From Acidovorax sp. RAC01 (lineage in GTDB: Bacteria > Pseudomonadota > Gammaproteobacteria > Burkholderiales > Burkholderiaceae_C), in NCBI RefSeq assembly GCF_001714725.1, contig NZ_CP016447.1, positions 558,001-622,000 on the forward strand: a DNA stretch of 64,000 nucleotides, in the 5' to 3' direction. A program made the position numbers and the translations under genes. A model generated the notes under the pieces. The model made no database searches, was not told the DNA's origin, and worked only from the letters and a program-made list of their open reading frames with translations. Below, piece by piece: positions 50,389-59,169 of this stretch. The first letter of the stretch is position 1; each line of letters begins with the position of its first letter.

Positions 50389-51435
50389 ATGGTTTTCATC
50401 TGGCCCACCCTGCTCTGGCTGCTGCTGCTGGCGCCCCTGCTGGTGCTGCTGTACTGGTGGCTGCTGCACCGGCGCAAGAAAACAGCGCTCACCTATTCCA
50501 GCCTGTCACTGGTGCGCGAGGCCATGGGCCCGGGCCAGCGCCTGCGCCGCCACATCCCGCCACTGCTCTTCCTGCTGGCCCTGGTGGCGCTGCTGCTGGC
50601 AGCCGCCCGGCCCATGGCCGTGATCACCCTGCCCGCCCAGAACCAGACCATCATGCTGGCCATGGATGTGTCGGGCAGCATGCGCGCCACCGATGTGGAG
50701 CCCGACCGCATCACCGCCGCCCAGAACGCTGCCAAGGCCTTCATCGCCGAGCTGCCGCGGCATGTGCGCGTAGGCATCGTCGCCTTTGCGGGCAGCGCGC
50801 AGCTGGCCCAGCTGCCCACGCAAAGCCATGAAGACCTCATCAAGGCCATTGACAGCTTCCAGCTGCAGCGCGGCACGGCCACGGGCAACGGCATCATGCT
50901 GTCGCTGGCCACCATCTTCCCCGACGCGGGCATCGACATCTCTGCCCTGGGCGGCCGCCAGGCCATGCGGCCCAGGCCCATCGACGAGATCGCCAAGCAG
51001 CAGGACCAGGCCAAGGCCTTCGTGCCCGTGGCGCCAGGCTCCTACAACTCCGCTGCCGTCATCATGCTGACCGATGGCCAGCGCACCACCGGTGTGGACC
51101 CGCTCGAAGCCGCCAAGTGGGCCGCCGACCGCGGCGTGCGGGTGTACACCGTGGGTGTGGGCACGGTACAGGGCGAGACGATCGGCTTCGAAGGATGGTC
51201 GATGCGGGTGCGACTGGACGAGGAGACCCTCAAGACCGTGGCCAACCTGACCAATGCAGAGTACTTTCATGCCGCCACGGCGGCCGACCTCAAGAAGGTG
51301 TACGAGACGCTCAGCTCGCGATTGACGGTGGAAAAAAAGGAAACCGAAATCTCGGCGCTGCTTGCGCTGCTGGGTGCGGCCCTGGCGCTGGCGGCGGCAG
51401 CCCTGTCGGTGTGGTGGTTCGGGAGAATTTTATAG
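50389..51435 (+). CDS. Membrane VWA-domain (BatA-like) protein
   Basis: A 348-aa protein. Two N-terminal helices (about 5-25 and 55-78) with an N-terminal BatA motif precede a von Willebrand A domain with an intact MIDAS (MDVSGSMRA; TDGQRTTG). A C-terminal helix (about 322-342) follows. Topology and position match the BatA/BatB group partnered by MoxR and DUF58. The stop lies at the edge of mini-element copy 9. Confidence 0.9.
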   Translation: MVFIWPTLLWLLLLAPLLVLLYWWLLHRRKKTALTYSSLSLVREAMGPGQRLRRHIPPLLFLLALVALLLAAARPMAVITLPAQNQTIMLAMDVSGSMRATDVEPDRITAAQNAAKAFIAELPRHVRVGIVAFAGSAQLAQLPTQSHEDLIKAIDSFQLQRGTATGNGIMLSLATIFPDAGIDISALGGRQAMRPRPIDEIAKQQDQAKAFVPVAPGSYNSAAVIMLTDGQRTTGVDPLEAAKWAADRGVRVYTVGVGTVQGETIGFEGWSMRVRLDEETLKTVANLTNAEYFHAATAADLKKVYETLSSRLTVEKKETEISALLALLGAALALAAAALSVWWFGRIL

Positions 51436-51490
51436 TTTTTCAGCCCCTATGGCTTGACCCATAATGGTTTGTAGCTATCAATATAATAGC
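51432..51490 (-). repeat. AT-rich mini-element copy 9 (end of VWA gene)
   Basis: The minus strand reads GCTATTATATTGATAGC, then an AT spacer, then GGGTCAAGCC and a GGGGCTGAAAAACT tail. It abuts the TAG stop of the VWA gene (51433-51435) and fills the first part of the 178-bp gap before the convergent diguanylate cyclase. The rest of the gap shows nothing recognisable. Confidence 0.65.
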
Positions 51491-51613
51491 ATCCAGCCAC
51501 AGACTGCAGGGTGGGCGACTTGCACAGTGTCGGTATGTGCCGCTGACTTACGTGACCGGTGACCCAGGCGGCATGCAGGCACCGTGCCCCGCCGGGCCGA
51601 AAGCGCGCCGGTT

Positions 51614-53719
51614 TTACGCCGAGCCCAGCGCCATCCTGCCCGACGCGCTGGCTTCTGCGGCCTGCCGGGTTTCCACGCGGTTGCGACCGGCCCGCTTGGC
51701 GTCATAGCACGCCATGTCTGCGGCATACAGGACAGATGCCACGTCCTGCAGACTGGCATCGAGCACGACCATTCCGATGCTCACCCCCAGGGTAAAACTG
51801 CGCCCCTGGTAGAAGGGCTCCCACGCATGCACGGCAGCCCGCAGCTGCTCCGCCACGGCATGGCCTCGGGCGGCCATGCAGCCGGGCAGCACCACGGCAA
51901 ATTCGTCGCCGCCCAGCCGGGCAGCCCACCCGATCTTGCGCACGTTGGACTCCAGCAAACGGGCCACATGCCGAAGCACATCGTCGCCTGCATCGTGGCC
52001 CGCCACATCGTTGACGAGCGTGAAATGGTCCAGATCGAGGAACAGCACCACGCCGTCGCCCGATGCCTCGACCCCCTCGCGCGATGCCTGCCGCGGCCGG
52101 GCGGATCGCTCGGCCAGCAGCAGCGCGAGCCTTTCATCGAACCCGTGGCGGTTGTACAGGCGCGTGAGGACATCGTGCGTGCGCTCCCACACATGCTGGG
52201 ACTGGGCCTCGCGCGCGGCCGTGATGTCTTCCAGGATCCACACCGTGCCGCCCGCCATTTCCTCGGGTTGCACGGCCCGCCCCTGCACACGCGCCCACAC
52301 GGGAGAGCCGTCCTTGCGGGTAAAGCACACATCGGCATCGAAGGCGCCATGGGCGGCAAACTCGGCCCGCACCCGGGCACCCATGCGCTCGTATTCGGCG
52401 TCACTGCCATAGAGCACGCGTGCGGGGCGCGACTGCAGCTCGTGGGTGTCGTAGCCCAGCATGAGCGCAGCCTGGCGGCCCACGACCTCCAGCACGCCGT
52501 TGCGTGAGATCACGATGCCCACCGACGCGTGGTCAAGGATCGCCCGGAACTGGCCATCCAGCGTGGCACGGTGCGATTGTTGATCGCTGCGCTGCCGTGC
52601 CAGCTGCCGAAAAATCCGGACCAGTTCGCCCACCTCGCCACCCGCTTCGGGCCAGTCGATCCGGGCCGTGGTTGCCCCCGGGGTGCCACCCCCTTCGAGC
52701 TGCCTTGCGGTCTGCGTCAGGCGGGCAAGGGGCCGCGCCATCCAGCCCATCACACCCACGGCAACCAGCACGCAGGCCACCATGCTCACCGCAGCCAGCC
52801 ACCATGCCCGGCGCTGCGCCCCGGCCAGCGGGGCCAGCAAAGCCTTGGATGTACTCACGCGAGCGACCATCCACTGCGGCAAAGGCATGCCAGCCACACT
52901 GACGATATGGTCCGGCTGGACATGGGTGACCCCCCGGGCTACCAGCGGCAAGGGCTCGCCGAGCCAGCGCGCGTACACCGACGCCAGGCCCGGCTCATCG
53001 CTCACCTTGCCCATGATGCGGGAGGGGTCCGAATGCGAGAGGATGGTGCCGTCACGGGTGAACACGACCAGGCGCGAGTCGTCGCGGTCGGGCAGCGTCA
53101 TGGACGGTGGAAGCAGGCCTTGCGACTGCAGGCGCAACGCCCCGGCCACCACACCCAGCACCGAGCCGTCGTCGCGGTGCAGCGGCATGGTGAACATGAT
53201 GCGTGCCTCGCTCGTGCGGCCGGCAATCAGCTCGGAAACCAGCGGCTTGCCGTCCACCAGCGTGCGGCGCAGTGCATCTCGCTCTGCGGGGTCGATTTCC
53301 GAGGCGTTCTGCATGCGGCCACCGCGCAGGTTCAGACTGAGCTCGCCGCTGTCGCGCGCCACCAGCATGGTGTCAAAAAACTGCACTGCGGGCAGACCCT
53401 GCTGCAGCAGCCATTCAAGCGAAGCGGGCGACGCCAGGCTCGCGGGCGTGATGCCCCCGGCCACCGTGCGCAGCACCTTCTGGCTCTGCTCGATCTTGCT
53501 GGCCAGCAGGCGGGCCACCACCTCGACCTCATCGGTCTGCTGGCTCACCACACGCCGCATGGCCTCCTGGGACGATGCCTGTGTAACGACCCACGCCGCC
53601 AGGGCGCCGGACAACGCCACCGCCAGCACGGTCACCAGCATCAGCCGCATCACCAGCGGGCCGGGCATGGTCCAGCCCGGCGACTCCGCAGCGAGGGCCG
53701 ACGGGAGCGAAGCTGTCAT
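51614..53719 (-). CDS. Cache-HAMP-PAS-GGDEF diguanylate cyclase
   Basis: A 701-aa membrane diguanylate cyclase. TM1 (about 22-45) precedes a periplasmic Cache-type sensor (about 46-290), TM2 (about 300-320), HAMP (about 322-375), PAS with a PAC segment (about 395-505) and GGDEF with intact RLGGDEF at about 603-607. The allosteric RxxD I-site is altered (RKIG), so product inhibition by that route may be absent. It makes cyclic-di-GMP in response to an unknown periplasmic or PAS signal. The start is the ATG at 53719, a conserved-length choice; further upstream sequence is not convincing coding. Confidence 0.92.
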   Translation of the reverse strand: MTASLPSALAAESPGWTMPGPLVMRLMLVTVLAVALSGALAAWVVTQASSQEAMRRVVSQQTDEVEVVARLLASKIEQSQKVLRTVAGGITPASLASPASLEWLLQQGLPAVQFFDTMLVARDSGELSLNLRGGRMQNASEIDPAERDALRRTLVDGKPLVSELIAGRTSEARIMFTMPLHRDDGSVLGVVAGALRLQSQGLLPPSMTLPDRDDSRLVVFTRDGTILSHSDPSRIMGKVSDEPGLASVYARWLGEPLPLVARGVTHVQPDHIVSVAGMPLPQWMVARVSTSKALLAPLAGAQRRAWWLAAVSMVACVLVAVGVMGWMARPLARLTQTARQLEGGGTPGATTARIDWPEAGGEVGELVRIFRQLARQRSDQQSHRATLDGQFRAILDHASVGIVISRNGVLEVVGRQAALMLGYDTHELQSRPARVLYGSDAEYERMGARVRAEFAAHGAFDADVCFTRKDGSPVWARVQGRAVQPEEMAGGTVWILEDITAAREAQSQHVWERTHDVLTRLYNRHGFDERLALLLAERSARPRQASREGVEASGDGVVLFLDLDHFTLVNDVAGHDAGDDVLRHVARLLESNVRKIGWAARLGGDEFAVVLPGCMAARGHAVAEQLRAAVHAWEPFYQGRSFTLGVSIGMVVLDASLQDVASVLYAADMACYDAKRAGRNRVETRQAAEASASGRMALGSA

Positions 53720-54024
53720 GGGCGCTCCGCAGTGCGGGGGCACAGGAGACTGCGCCAGGGAGTAACAGGAGGCATGTGCGATGTCTGACCGGGATAGGTC
53801 CAAACAAATATACGCACCACCCACAGCCCAGGTCTTGGGTGGAACCCTCAGTGAAACCCGGGGACAAACCCTGACTTGCCAACACTTTGAAACGCGGCCG
53901 TGAAGGTCCGCCCGTGTGCTCGCAGGGTCGATACGGCGCGAACCCGATCAGGCCATGCCGGCGCGGCTGCGGCCCAGGGTGACCTGCGCACCGCCGTGCG
54001 ATGCAGCGACAGGCTGCAACCGCG
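53720..54024. other. Gap between diguanylate cyclase and crp/fnr genes
   Basis: 305 bp upstream of the GGDEF gene. The AT-rich stretch around 53800-53815 is a likely promoter area for it. No terminator with a U-tract, known operator or small gene was identified. Confidence 0.4.
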
Positions 54025-54648
54025 TCAGCAACCCGCCATGGACTGCAGCGCGCGCGGCTGCGGCAGGCTCAGCACGTTGCCCGTGCCATCGACCAGGCCC
54101 GCCTCGCGCAGGTGGCGCAGCACGCGGGAGAAGGTCTCGGGCGCAATGCCCAGTTGCGCCGCAATCAGGCGCTTGCGCTGGTGCAGGGTGACCTGCATGG
54201 CACCGCTCTGGTCGGCCTCGGCATGGTTGAGCAGCCACTTGGCGCAGCGCGCCTCGGCATCCTGCGCGAGCCGGCTCACCGCCAGTTCCGACTGCTGGCG
54301 GTAGCCATGGGCCATGTCCAGCAGCAGGCCGCGCGCGTCCTCGGGCATCAGCGCCAGGCCGCGGCGAAACACCTCGATGGGCAGGCGGCGAACCTGCACG
54401 CGGGTGTCGGCCACCATGTCCACCGGCAGCGGCAGGCCCAGCAGGGCAGAGGCAGCATCCAGCCAGAACGGGCCCTCCACCGCACCGAGCTGGTAGCGCA
54501 TCAGGCCCTCTTCCAGCACCCCCCGCAGCACACGCCCGCTCTCCAGGTGCAGCACCGAGGTCTGCACCTCGTTTCGCCGGCGCAGCACTTCGCCCGCGGC
54601 GATGAGTTCGGTTTCCGGAGGGAGGGAGAAATAGGTAGGAGGCAGCAT
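54025..54648 (-). CDS. Crp/Fnr-family transcriptional regulator
   Basis: A 207-aa regulator. The N-terminal cNMP-binding-like beta roll (about 5-110) lacks the Fnr cysteine cluster, so it should not be an O2-sensing Fe-S protein. The C-terminal winged helix has recognition segment IAAQLGIAPETFSRVLRHLR. ETFSR (171-175) matches the FNR-type E--SR reading head for TTGAT half-sites. A TTGAT-N4-type box lies 36-49 nt upstream of the ATG. No Shine-Dalgarno sequence precedes this ATG; an alternative start 12 codons upstream would overlap that box. Confidence 0.88.
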   Translation of the reverse strand: MLPPTYFSLPPETELIAAGEVLRRRNEVQTSVLHLESGRVLRGVLEEGLMRYQLGAVEGPFWLDAASALLGLPLPVDMVADTRVQVRRLPIEVFRRGLALMPEDARGLLLDMAHGYRQQSELAVSRLAQDAEARCAKWLLNHAEADQSGAMQVTLHQRKRLIAAQLGIAPETFSRVLRHLREAGLVDGTGNVLSLPQPRALQSMAGC

Positions 54649-54683
54649 GGAAACAAATGTGCCGTGCCAGCCACCGAAGGGCA

Positions 54684-54697
54684 TTGAGCGAGATCAA
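54684..54697. promoter_or_regulatory. FNR/Dnr-type box upstream of crp/fnr gene
   Basis: TTGAGCGAGATCAA, equal to TTGATCTCGCTCAA on the minus strand, has one mismatch to TTGAT-N4-ATCAA. Its centre is about 42 nt before the regulator's ATG, consistent with autoregulation by a protein whose recognition helix carries ETFSR. Confidence 0.6.
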
Positions 54698-54869
54698 AAG
54701 GGCACCACGCCGGCTGCTGCGGCGCGCCGGTTGTTGCGCCTGCTCGCTTTCGCACCGGTTTTCGCGGGTGCCGGACGCCGAAAAGCCAAGGGGAAGACCG
54801 CAGAAATGGAAACGCGGGCGCAGGCAGGGCCGGCCACCCGCGCAGACACCCACCAGGAGAATCGATACC

Positions 54870-54920
54870 TAAATGGCCACGAAGGCTTTCTGGCATTGCC
54901 TCAATAGCTACAAAATCAGG
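54870..54920 (-). repeat. AT-rich mini-element copy 10 (stop of glycerate kinase)
   Basis: The minus strand has ATTTTGTAGCTATTGAGGC, then a spacer and a GTGGCCATTTAGG tail. The TAG in its GTAGCT core is the stop codon of the glycerate kinase gene. Confidence 0.6.
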
Positions 54921-56254
54921 AGCACCCGAAAGTCATTGACATTGGTGTGCGTCGGGCCGGTGGTCAGCAGGTCGTCCAGCCCGGCGAAATAGCCCCAGGC
55001 GTCGTTGCGCGCCAGATGGTCATCCACCTGCAGCCCCGCCGCCGCGGCGCGGGCCAGGGTGTCGGGGCCCACGAAGGCGCCTGCGTTGTCCTCGCTGCCG
55101 TCGATGCCGTCGGTGTCGGCTGCCAGCGCCCACACGCCTGCCTGGCCTTGCAGCGCCTGCGCCAGGCCCAGGCAGAACTCGCCAGCCCGGCCGCCGCGCC
55201 CGCGCGCAACGCCCGGCGCGCGGGGCCGCACCGTCACGGTGGTTTCGCCACCCGACAACACCACACACGGCGCAGCAAAGGGCTGGCCGCGCCGGGCCGC
55301 CGCACGTGCCAGGGCGGCATGCACCTTGCCCACCTCGCGCGACTCGCCTTCGATTTCGTCCGACAGCAAATGCACCGCCAGCCCTGCGGCGCGCGCCACG
55401 TCGGCTGCCGCCTGCAGGGCGCTCCATGGCGTGGCGATCAGGTGCACCGCATGCCCCGCAAAGCGCGCGTCGCCGGGCTTGGGCGTCTCCAGCGCGCCGG
55501 CCTGCAGGGCTGCATGCACGGCGGGCGGCACGTCAATGCCATAGCGCGCCAGTATCTCCAGCGCGTCGGCACAGGTGCTGGCATCGGGCACCGTGGGGCC
55601 GCTGGCGATCACCGACGGGTCGTCGCCCGGCACATCGCTGATGGTGAGCGTGACCACGCGTGCGGGCGCGCAAGCCGCTGCCAGGCGCCCGCCCTTGATC
55701 TGCGAGAGGTGCTTGCGCACGCAGTTCATCTCGCCGATGTGCGCACCGCTGTCGAGCAGCGCGCGGTTGATGCGCTGCTTGTCGTCGAGCGTGAGGCCAT
55801 CACACGGCAGCGTCAGCAACGCCGATCCGCCGCCCGAAATCAGGCACAGCACCAGGTCGTCTTCGGTGAGCCCCTGGGTCAGCGCCAGGATGCGCTGCGC
55901 AGCACCGAGGCCAGCCGCATCGGGCACGGGGTGGGCGGCCTCCACCACCTCGATGCGCTGCGCTAGGCCCGGAGCCCGGGGGGGCACATGCCCGTAGCGC
56001 GTGACCACCAGGCCCGACATCGGCGCATCCGCCGGCCACAGCGCTTCCAGCGCCTGCGCCATGGCGCCGCCCGCCTTGCCCGCGCCCAGCACCACGGTGC
56101 GCCCCTTGGGTGGCGCGGGCAACCAGGCCCGCATGCCATGCAGGGGCTGCGCATCGCGCACAGCGGCATCGAACAAGGCACGCAGGAACGCGCGCGGCTG
56201 GGTGCGGTAGTCCGGGCACGGTGCCGGCGTGGGGGAAGACAGCGGGTGTTGCAT
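54908..56254 (-). CDS. Glycerate 2-kinase (MOFRL family)
   Basis: A 448-aa class II glycerate kinase (TtuD/GckA type), which phosphorylates D-glycerate to 2-phosphoglycerate. The N-terminal DUF4147 domain shows VVLGAGKAGGAMAQALE, CLISGGGSALLTLPCDGLTL and KHLSQIKGGRLA. The C-terminal MOFRL domain has VLSGGETTVTV and ALAADTDGIDGSEDNAGAFV. The ATG giving MQHPLSSPTPAP was used; the remaining upstream extension is not conserved. The gene stands alone, with no tartronate or glyoxylate carboligase genes adjacent. The last codons and stop come from mini-element copy 10. Confidence 0.93.
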   Translation of the reverse strand: MQHPLSSPTPAPCPDYRTQPRAFLRALFDAAVRDAQPLHGMRAWLPAPPKGRTVVLGAGKAGGAMAQALEALWPADAPMSGLVVTRYGHVPPRAPGLAQRIEVVEAAHPVPDAAGLGAAQRILALTQGLTEDDLVLCLISGGGSALLTLPCDGLTLDDKQRINRALLDSGAHIGEMNCVRKHLSQIKGGRLAAACAPARVVTLTISDVPGDDPSVIASGPTVPDASTCADALEILARYGIDVPPAVHAALQAGALETPKPGDARFAGHAVHLIATPWSALQAAADVARAAGLAVHLLSDEIEGESREVGKVHAALARAAARRGQPFAAPCVVLSGGETTVTVRPRAPGVARGRGGRAGEFCLGLAQALQGQAGVWALAADTDGIDGSEDNAGAFVGPDTLARAAAAGLQVDDHLARNDAWGYFAGLDDLLTTGPTHTNVNDFRVLLIL

Positions 56255-56427
56255 GGGCGCATTTTGCAATGGCAGGCCGCTTGGGAAATGCCCTCCAGCG
56301 GCAAGAACCTGAACAGCCATGTGCCGGGCGCCCCGTGCACAGGCTGGCGCCATGCCGGGCAGTGCGCATGTCGTGCCCCTGTCACACAGGCACGCTACGG
56401 TGGCTGTCACATTCCGACATTCATCCG

Positions 56428-58305
56428 ATGCGTACCCAACTTCGCAGCCCGCTGCAGGTCATGTTGAGGCGGCTGCTGCCGCAAACCCGCCGCGGCACCG
56501 GCCCGCTGTCGCAGCTGATGCGCGCCGGCGGCCTGCACTGCGTGTTCCAGCCCCTGGCCGATCTGCGCGAGGGCAGCGTCTATGCCCACGAAGCCCTGAT
56601 CCGCGGCCCCGAAGGCTCGCCGCTGCACACGCCCGACGCCCTGCTGGAGCAGGCACGCCAAGAGGGCAACCTGCGCGACTTTGAACTGCTGTGCGTCTTC
56701 ACGGCACTCACGCAGTGGAGCCACCAGAAGGCGGCAGGCCGGCTGTTTGTCAACATCAGCGCCGATGCGCTGGTGCATGGAGTGCGCCTGCTGGGTGCGC
56801 GCCACCTGGGTGAGCGGGCCCGCAGCCTAGGCGTGAACTGCCGCATGCTGGTGCTGGAGATCACCGAACACGAGCGCGTGACCGACATGCCGGTGCTGCG
56901 CGAGGCCATCAAGGCCGTGCATGGCAGCGGCGCCCGCATGGCCCTGGATGACTTTGGCGACGGCCGCTCCAGTCTGCGGCTGTGGTCCGAGGTGAAACCC
57001 GATTTCGTGAAGATCGACAAATACTTCATCCGCGACATCAGCGGGCACCCCGAGAACCTGCAGATGCTGCAGGCCATCAAGGGCATTGCCGATGTGTTTG
57101 GCACCACGCTGATCGCCGAGGGCATCGAGACCCCCGATGACCTGCGTGCCCTGCGCGACCTGGCGATCCCGTATGGCCAGGGCTGGCTGCTGGGCCGCCC
57201 CGCTGCTCAGCCGCGCAAGGCCGTGCAGCCCGAAGCACTGGAGGTGATGCAAGACCGCCGCGTGGCGGTGCTGCCGCACCTAGGGCAAACGGCGCGCCCG
57301 GGCATCCTGCGCAGCCTGCTGGTGATGCAGGCGCCAACCGCATCGCCCGCCACCAGCAACGACGCCGTGGCCGCGATGTTCCGCCAGTCGACGCAGCTGC
57401 ATGCCCTGGCGGTGGTGGACGGCACGCGGCCGGTGGCGCTGATCAACCGCCAGCAGTTCATGAACCACTACGCCACGCTGTACTTCCGCGAGGTGCATGG
57501 GCGCAAGCCCTGCATTGCCTTTGCCAACACCGCCCCGCGCGTGGTGGAGCTGGACTGCGACGTGGAGCAGCTGGTGGGCATCCTCACGTCGCAAGACCAG
57601 CGCTACCTGAACGATGGCTACATCGTGACCGACAACGGCCGCTACCTGGGCCTGGGCACAGGCGAACAGCTGGTACGCGCCGTGACCGAAACCCGCATCG
57701 AAGCGGCACGCCATGCCAACCCGCTGACCTTTCTGCCCGGCAACATCCCGATCAGCCTGCACATGCAGCGGCTGCTGGACGCGGGCACCGAATTCGTGGC
57801 CTGCTATGCGGACCTGAACCATTTCAAGCCTTTCAACGACCACTACGGCTACTGGCGCGGCGACCAGATGATCCGCCTGGTGGCCCGCCTGGCCACGGCA
57901 CACTGCGACGCGCGCCGCGACTTCGTGGGCCATGTGGGTGGGGACGATTTCATGCTGGTCTTTCAGAGCAGCAACTGGCTGCAACGCTGCAAAAACATCG
58001 TTCATGACTTCGCGCGCGAGGCGCTCACGTTGTTTGACGACAGCGCCCGGCTGGCAGGCGGCATCCACGCCGAGGACCGGCATGGCGTGCGCCGCTTCTT
58101 CCCCTGCACCACGCTTTCCATCGGCGCGGTGCGCATCACACCCGGGCGCTTTCGCCACGCCGAAGAAGTCGCCAACCTGGCCGCCGTGGCCAAACACGAG
58201 GCCAAGCAGGATGCCACCGGGGTGGTGCTGCATGGTGGGTTGAACGAATCGGGCCAGGGGGTGCTTGCGGCGACGCGGGCGCTGCGGGATGTGCTGGCGG
58301 CGTAG
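56428..58305 (+). CDS. EAL-CBS-GGDEF cyclic-di-GMP protein
   Basis: A soluble 625-aa protein. An N-terminal EAL phosphodiesterase domain (about 30-275) carries EALIRG at 55, FVNIS, LEITEHE, LDDFGDGRSS, VKIDKYFI and AEGIET, so the catalytic set looks complete. A CBS-pair region (about 300-425) and a C-terminal GGDEF domain with GGDDF (504-508) follow. The Glu-to-Asp change may weaken or abolish cyclase activity, leaving a GTP-binding regulatory role. There are no transmembrane helices. It is divergent from glycerate kinase, with a 173-bp shared upstream region. Confidence 0.92.
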   Translation: MRTQLRSPLQVMLRRLLPQTRRGTGPLSQLMRAGGLHCVFQPLADLREGSVYAHEALIRGPEGSPLHTPDALLEQARQEGNLRDFELLCVFTALTQWSHQKAAGRLFVNISADALVHGVRLLGARHLGERARSLGVNCRMLVLEITEHERVTDMPVLREAIKAVHGSGARMALDDFGDGRSSLRLWSEVKPDFVKIDKYFIRDISGHPENLQMLQAIKGIADVFGTTLIAEGIETPDDLRALRDLAIPYGQGWLLGRPAAQPRKAVQPEALEVMQDRRVAVLPHLGQTARPGILRSLLVMQAPTASPATSNDAVAAMFRQSTQLHALAVVDGTRPVALINRQQFMNHYATLYFREVHGRKPCIAFANTAPRVVELDCDVEQLVGILTSQDQRYLNDGYIVTDNGRYLGLGTGEQLVRAVTETRIEAARHANPLTFLPGNIPISLHMQRLLDAGTEFVACYADLNHFKPFNDHYGYWRGDQMIRLVARLATAHCDARRDFVGHVGGDDFMLVFQSSNWLQRCKNIVHDFAREALTLFDDSARLAGGIHAEDRHGVRRFFPCTTLSIGAVRITPGRFRHAEEVANLAAVAKHEAKQDATGVVLHGGLNESGQGVLAATRALRDVLAA

Positions 58306-58529
58306 GACGGCGCTCGACCACAAGCCGCCGATGTGACGCTCGATGGACGCCAGTGCGACGACGCCTGCCAGCGCGGGCCGGGGACCCGCTACGGCGGGCC
58401 GCTTACCTCGAAATTTAGGCCACACAGAGGCAATATCTCGCCTTCACATCTTCCGAGAATTGCATGTCCGGATCCGGCGAGGCAGCGGTACCGCTTGGCT
58501 GCAACATGACGGAACTTTAAGGAGTTCAC
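58306..58529. other. Left flank of the low-GC patch
   Basis: 224 bp without a gene. Base composition drops from about 58400. The string TTTAGGCCAC occurs at about 58415 and a near copy, ATTAGGCCAC, at about 59131, each preceding one of the two small genes. This resembles cassette junctions (TTRRRY). The end of the region carries the DUF1203 ribosome site. Confidence 0.45.
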
Positions 58530-59003
58530 ATGCCCAATAGCTTCCAGGTGGTCGGCATCGACTACGAACCGTTCCAACATCTCTTCAGTCTCACAGACGA
58601 GCAACTGCAGGAGCGCGCTGTCAAGCGCTGCTACGCAACCGAAAGTCCAGGATACCCATGTCGCGTTAGCTTGGAGGATGCGAGCCTTGGTGAAGAACTC
58701 ATTCTTCTCCCGTTCCAACATCAGCCGGCCGATTCGCCGTATCGAGCAACTGGCCCGATCTTCGTTCGTCGGGGCTCCCAGCAATCGCGGTCGCCCGTCG
58801 GCGAACTTCCGAGCTACGTCACCAGTCGCCTTATGTCGGTTCGCGCGTACGATGCGGCGCACATGATGGTTGCCGCCAGCGTTTGCGAAGGCAAGGTAAC
58901 CGCTGCTGAGATAGAAGGATACTTTGCTCGCGACGACGTCGCGTATATCCACCTGCACAATGCCAAGCAGGGCTGCTTCTCTGCCCTAGTTGTCCGCGCA
59001 TAG
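58530..59003 (+). CDS. DUF1203 family protein (cassette-like gene)
   Basis: A 157-aa protein of unknown function whose sequence follows the DUF1203 pattern: GYPCRVSLEDASLGEELILL, GPIFVR, ELPSYVTSRLMSVRAYDAAH and, near the end, AYIHLHNAKQGCFSALVVR. A near-perfect AAGGAG ribosome site lies 6 nt before the ATG. Codon usage is noticeably less GC-rich than in neighbouring genes. The stop codon lies inside the left arm of an inverted repeat (TAGGCACC ... GGTGCCTA, 59001-59117), as is common for mobile gene-cassette genes. Confidence 0.85.
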   Translation: MPNSFQVVGIDYEPFQHLFSLTDEQLQERAVKRCYATESPGYPCRVSLEDASLGEELILLPFQHQPADSPYRATGPIFVRRGSQQSRSPVGELPSYVTSRLMSVRAYDAAHMMVAASVCEGKVTAAEIEGYFARDDVAYIHLHNAKQGCFSALVVRA

Positions 59004-59117
59004 GCACCAGTGGGCTCTACCCCCAGGCCAAAAGGAGAGCGACCGGCGTCGCACTTGCCCCCGATGCAGAGTGGTGAATCTTCCGCCTCGCGTACAGAGC
59101 ACCACATCGGTGCCTAC
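59001..59117. repeat. Inverted repeat after DUF1203 gene
   Basis: Left arm TAGGCACCAGTGGGCTCT (59001-59018) pairs imperfectly with right arm AGAGCACCACATCGGTGCC plus TA (to about 59117). The position at the stop codon mimics an attC, but canonical RYYYAAC/GTTRRRY core sites are not evident. Confidence 0.45.
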
Positions 59118-59169
59118 CGCTTGTCGTAAACATTAGGCCACGTGTAAACGACCTGAGTTAGAAGTTGCC

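Noticed and set aside
54647..54907. 86-codon frame in the gap between crp/fnr and glycerate kinase
   Set aside because: Overlaps the regulator's promoter and a mini-element; no ribosome site and no similarity I recognise.
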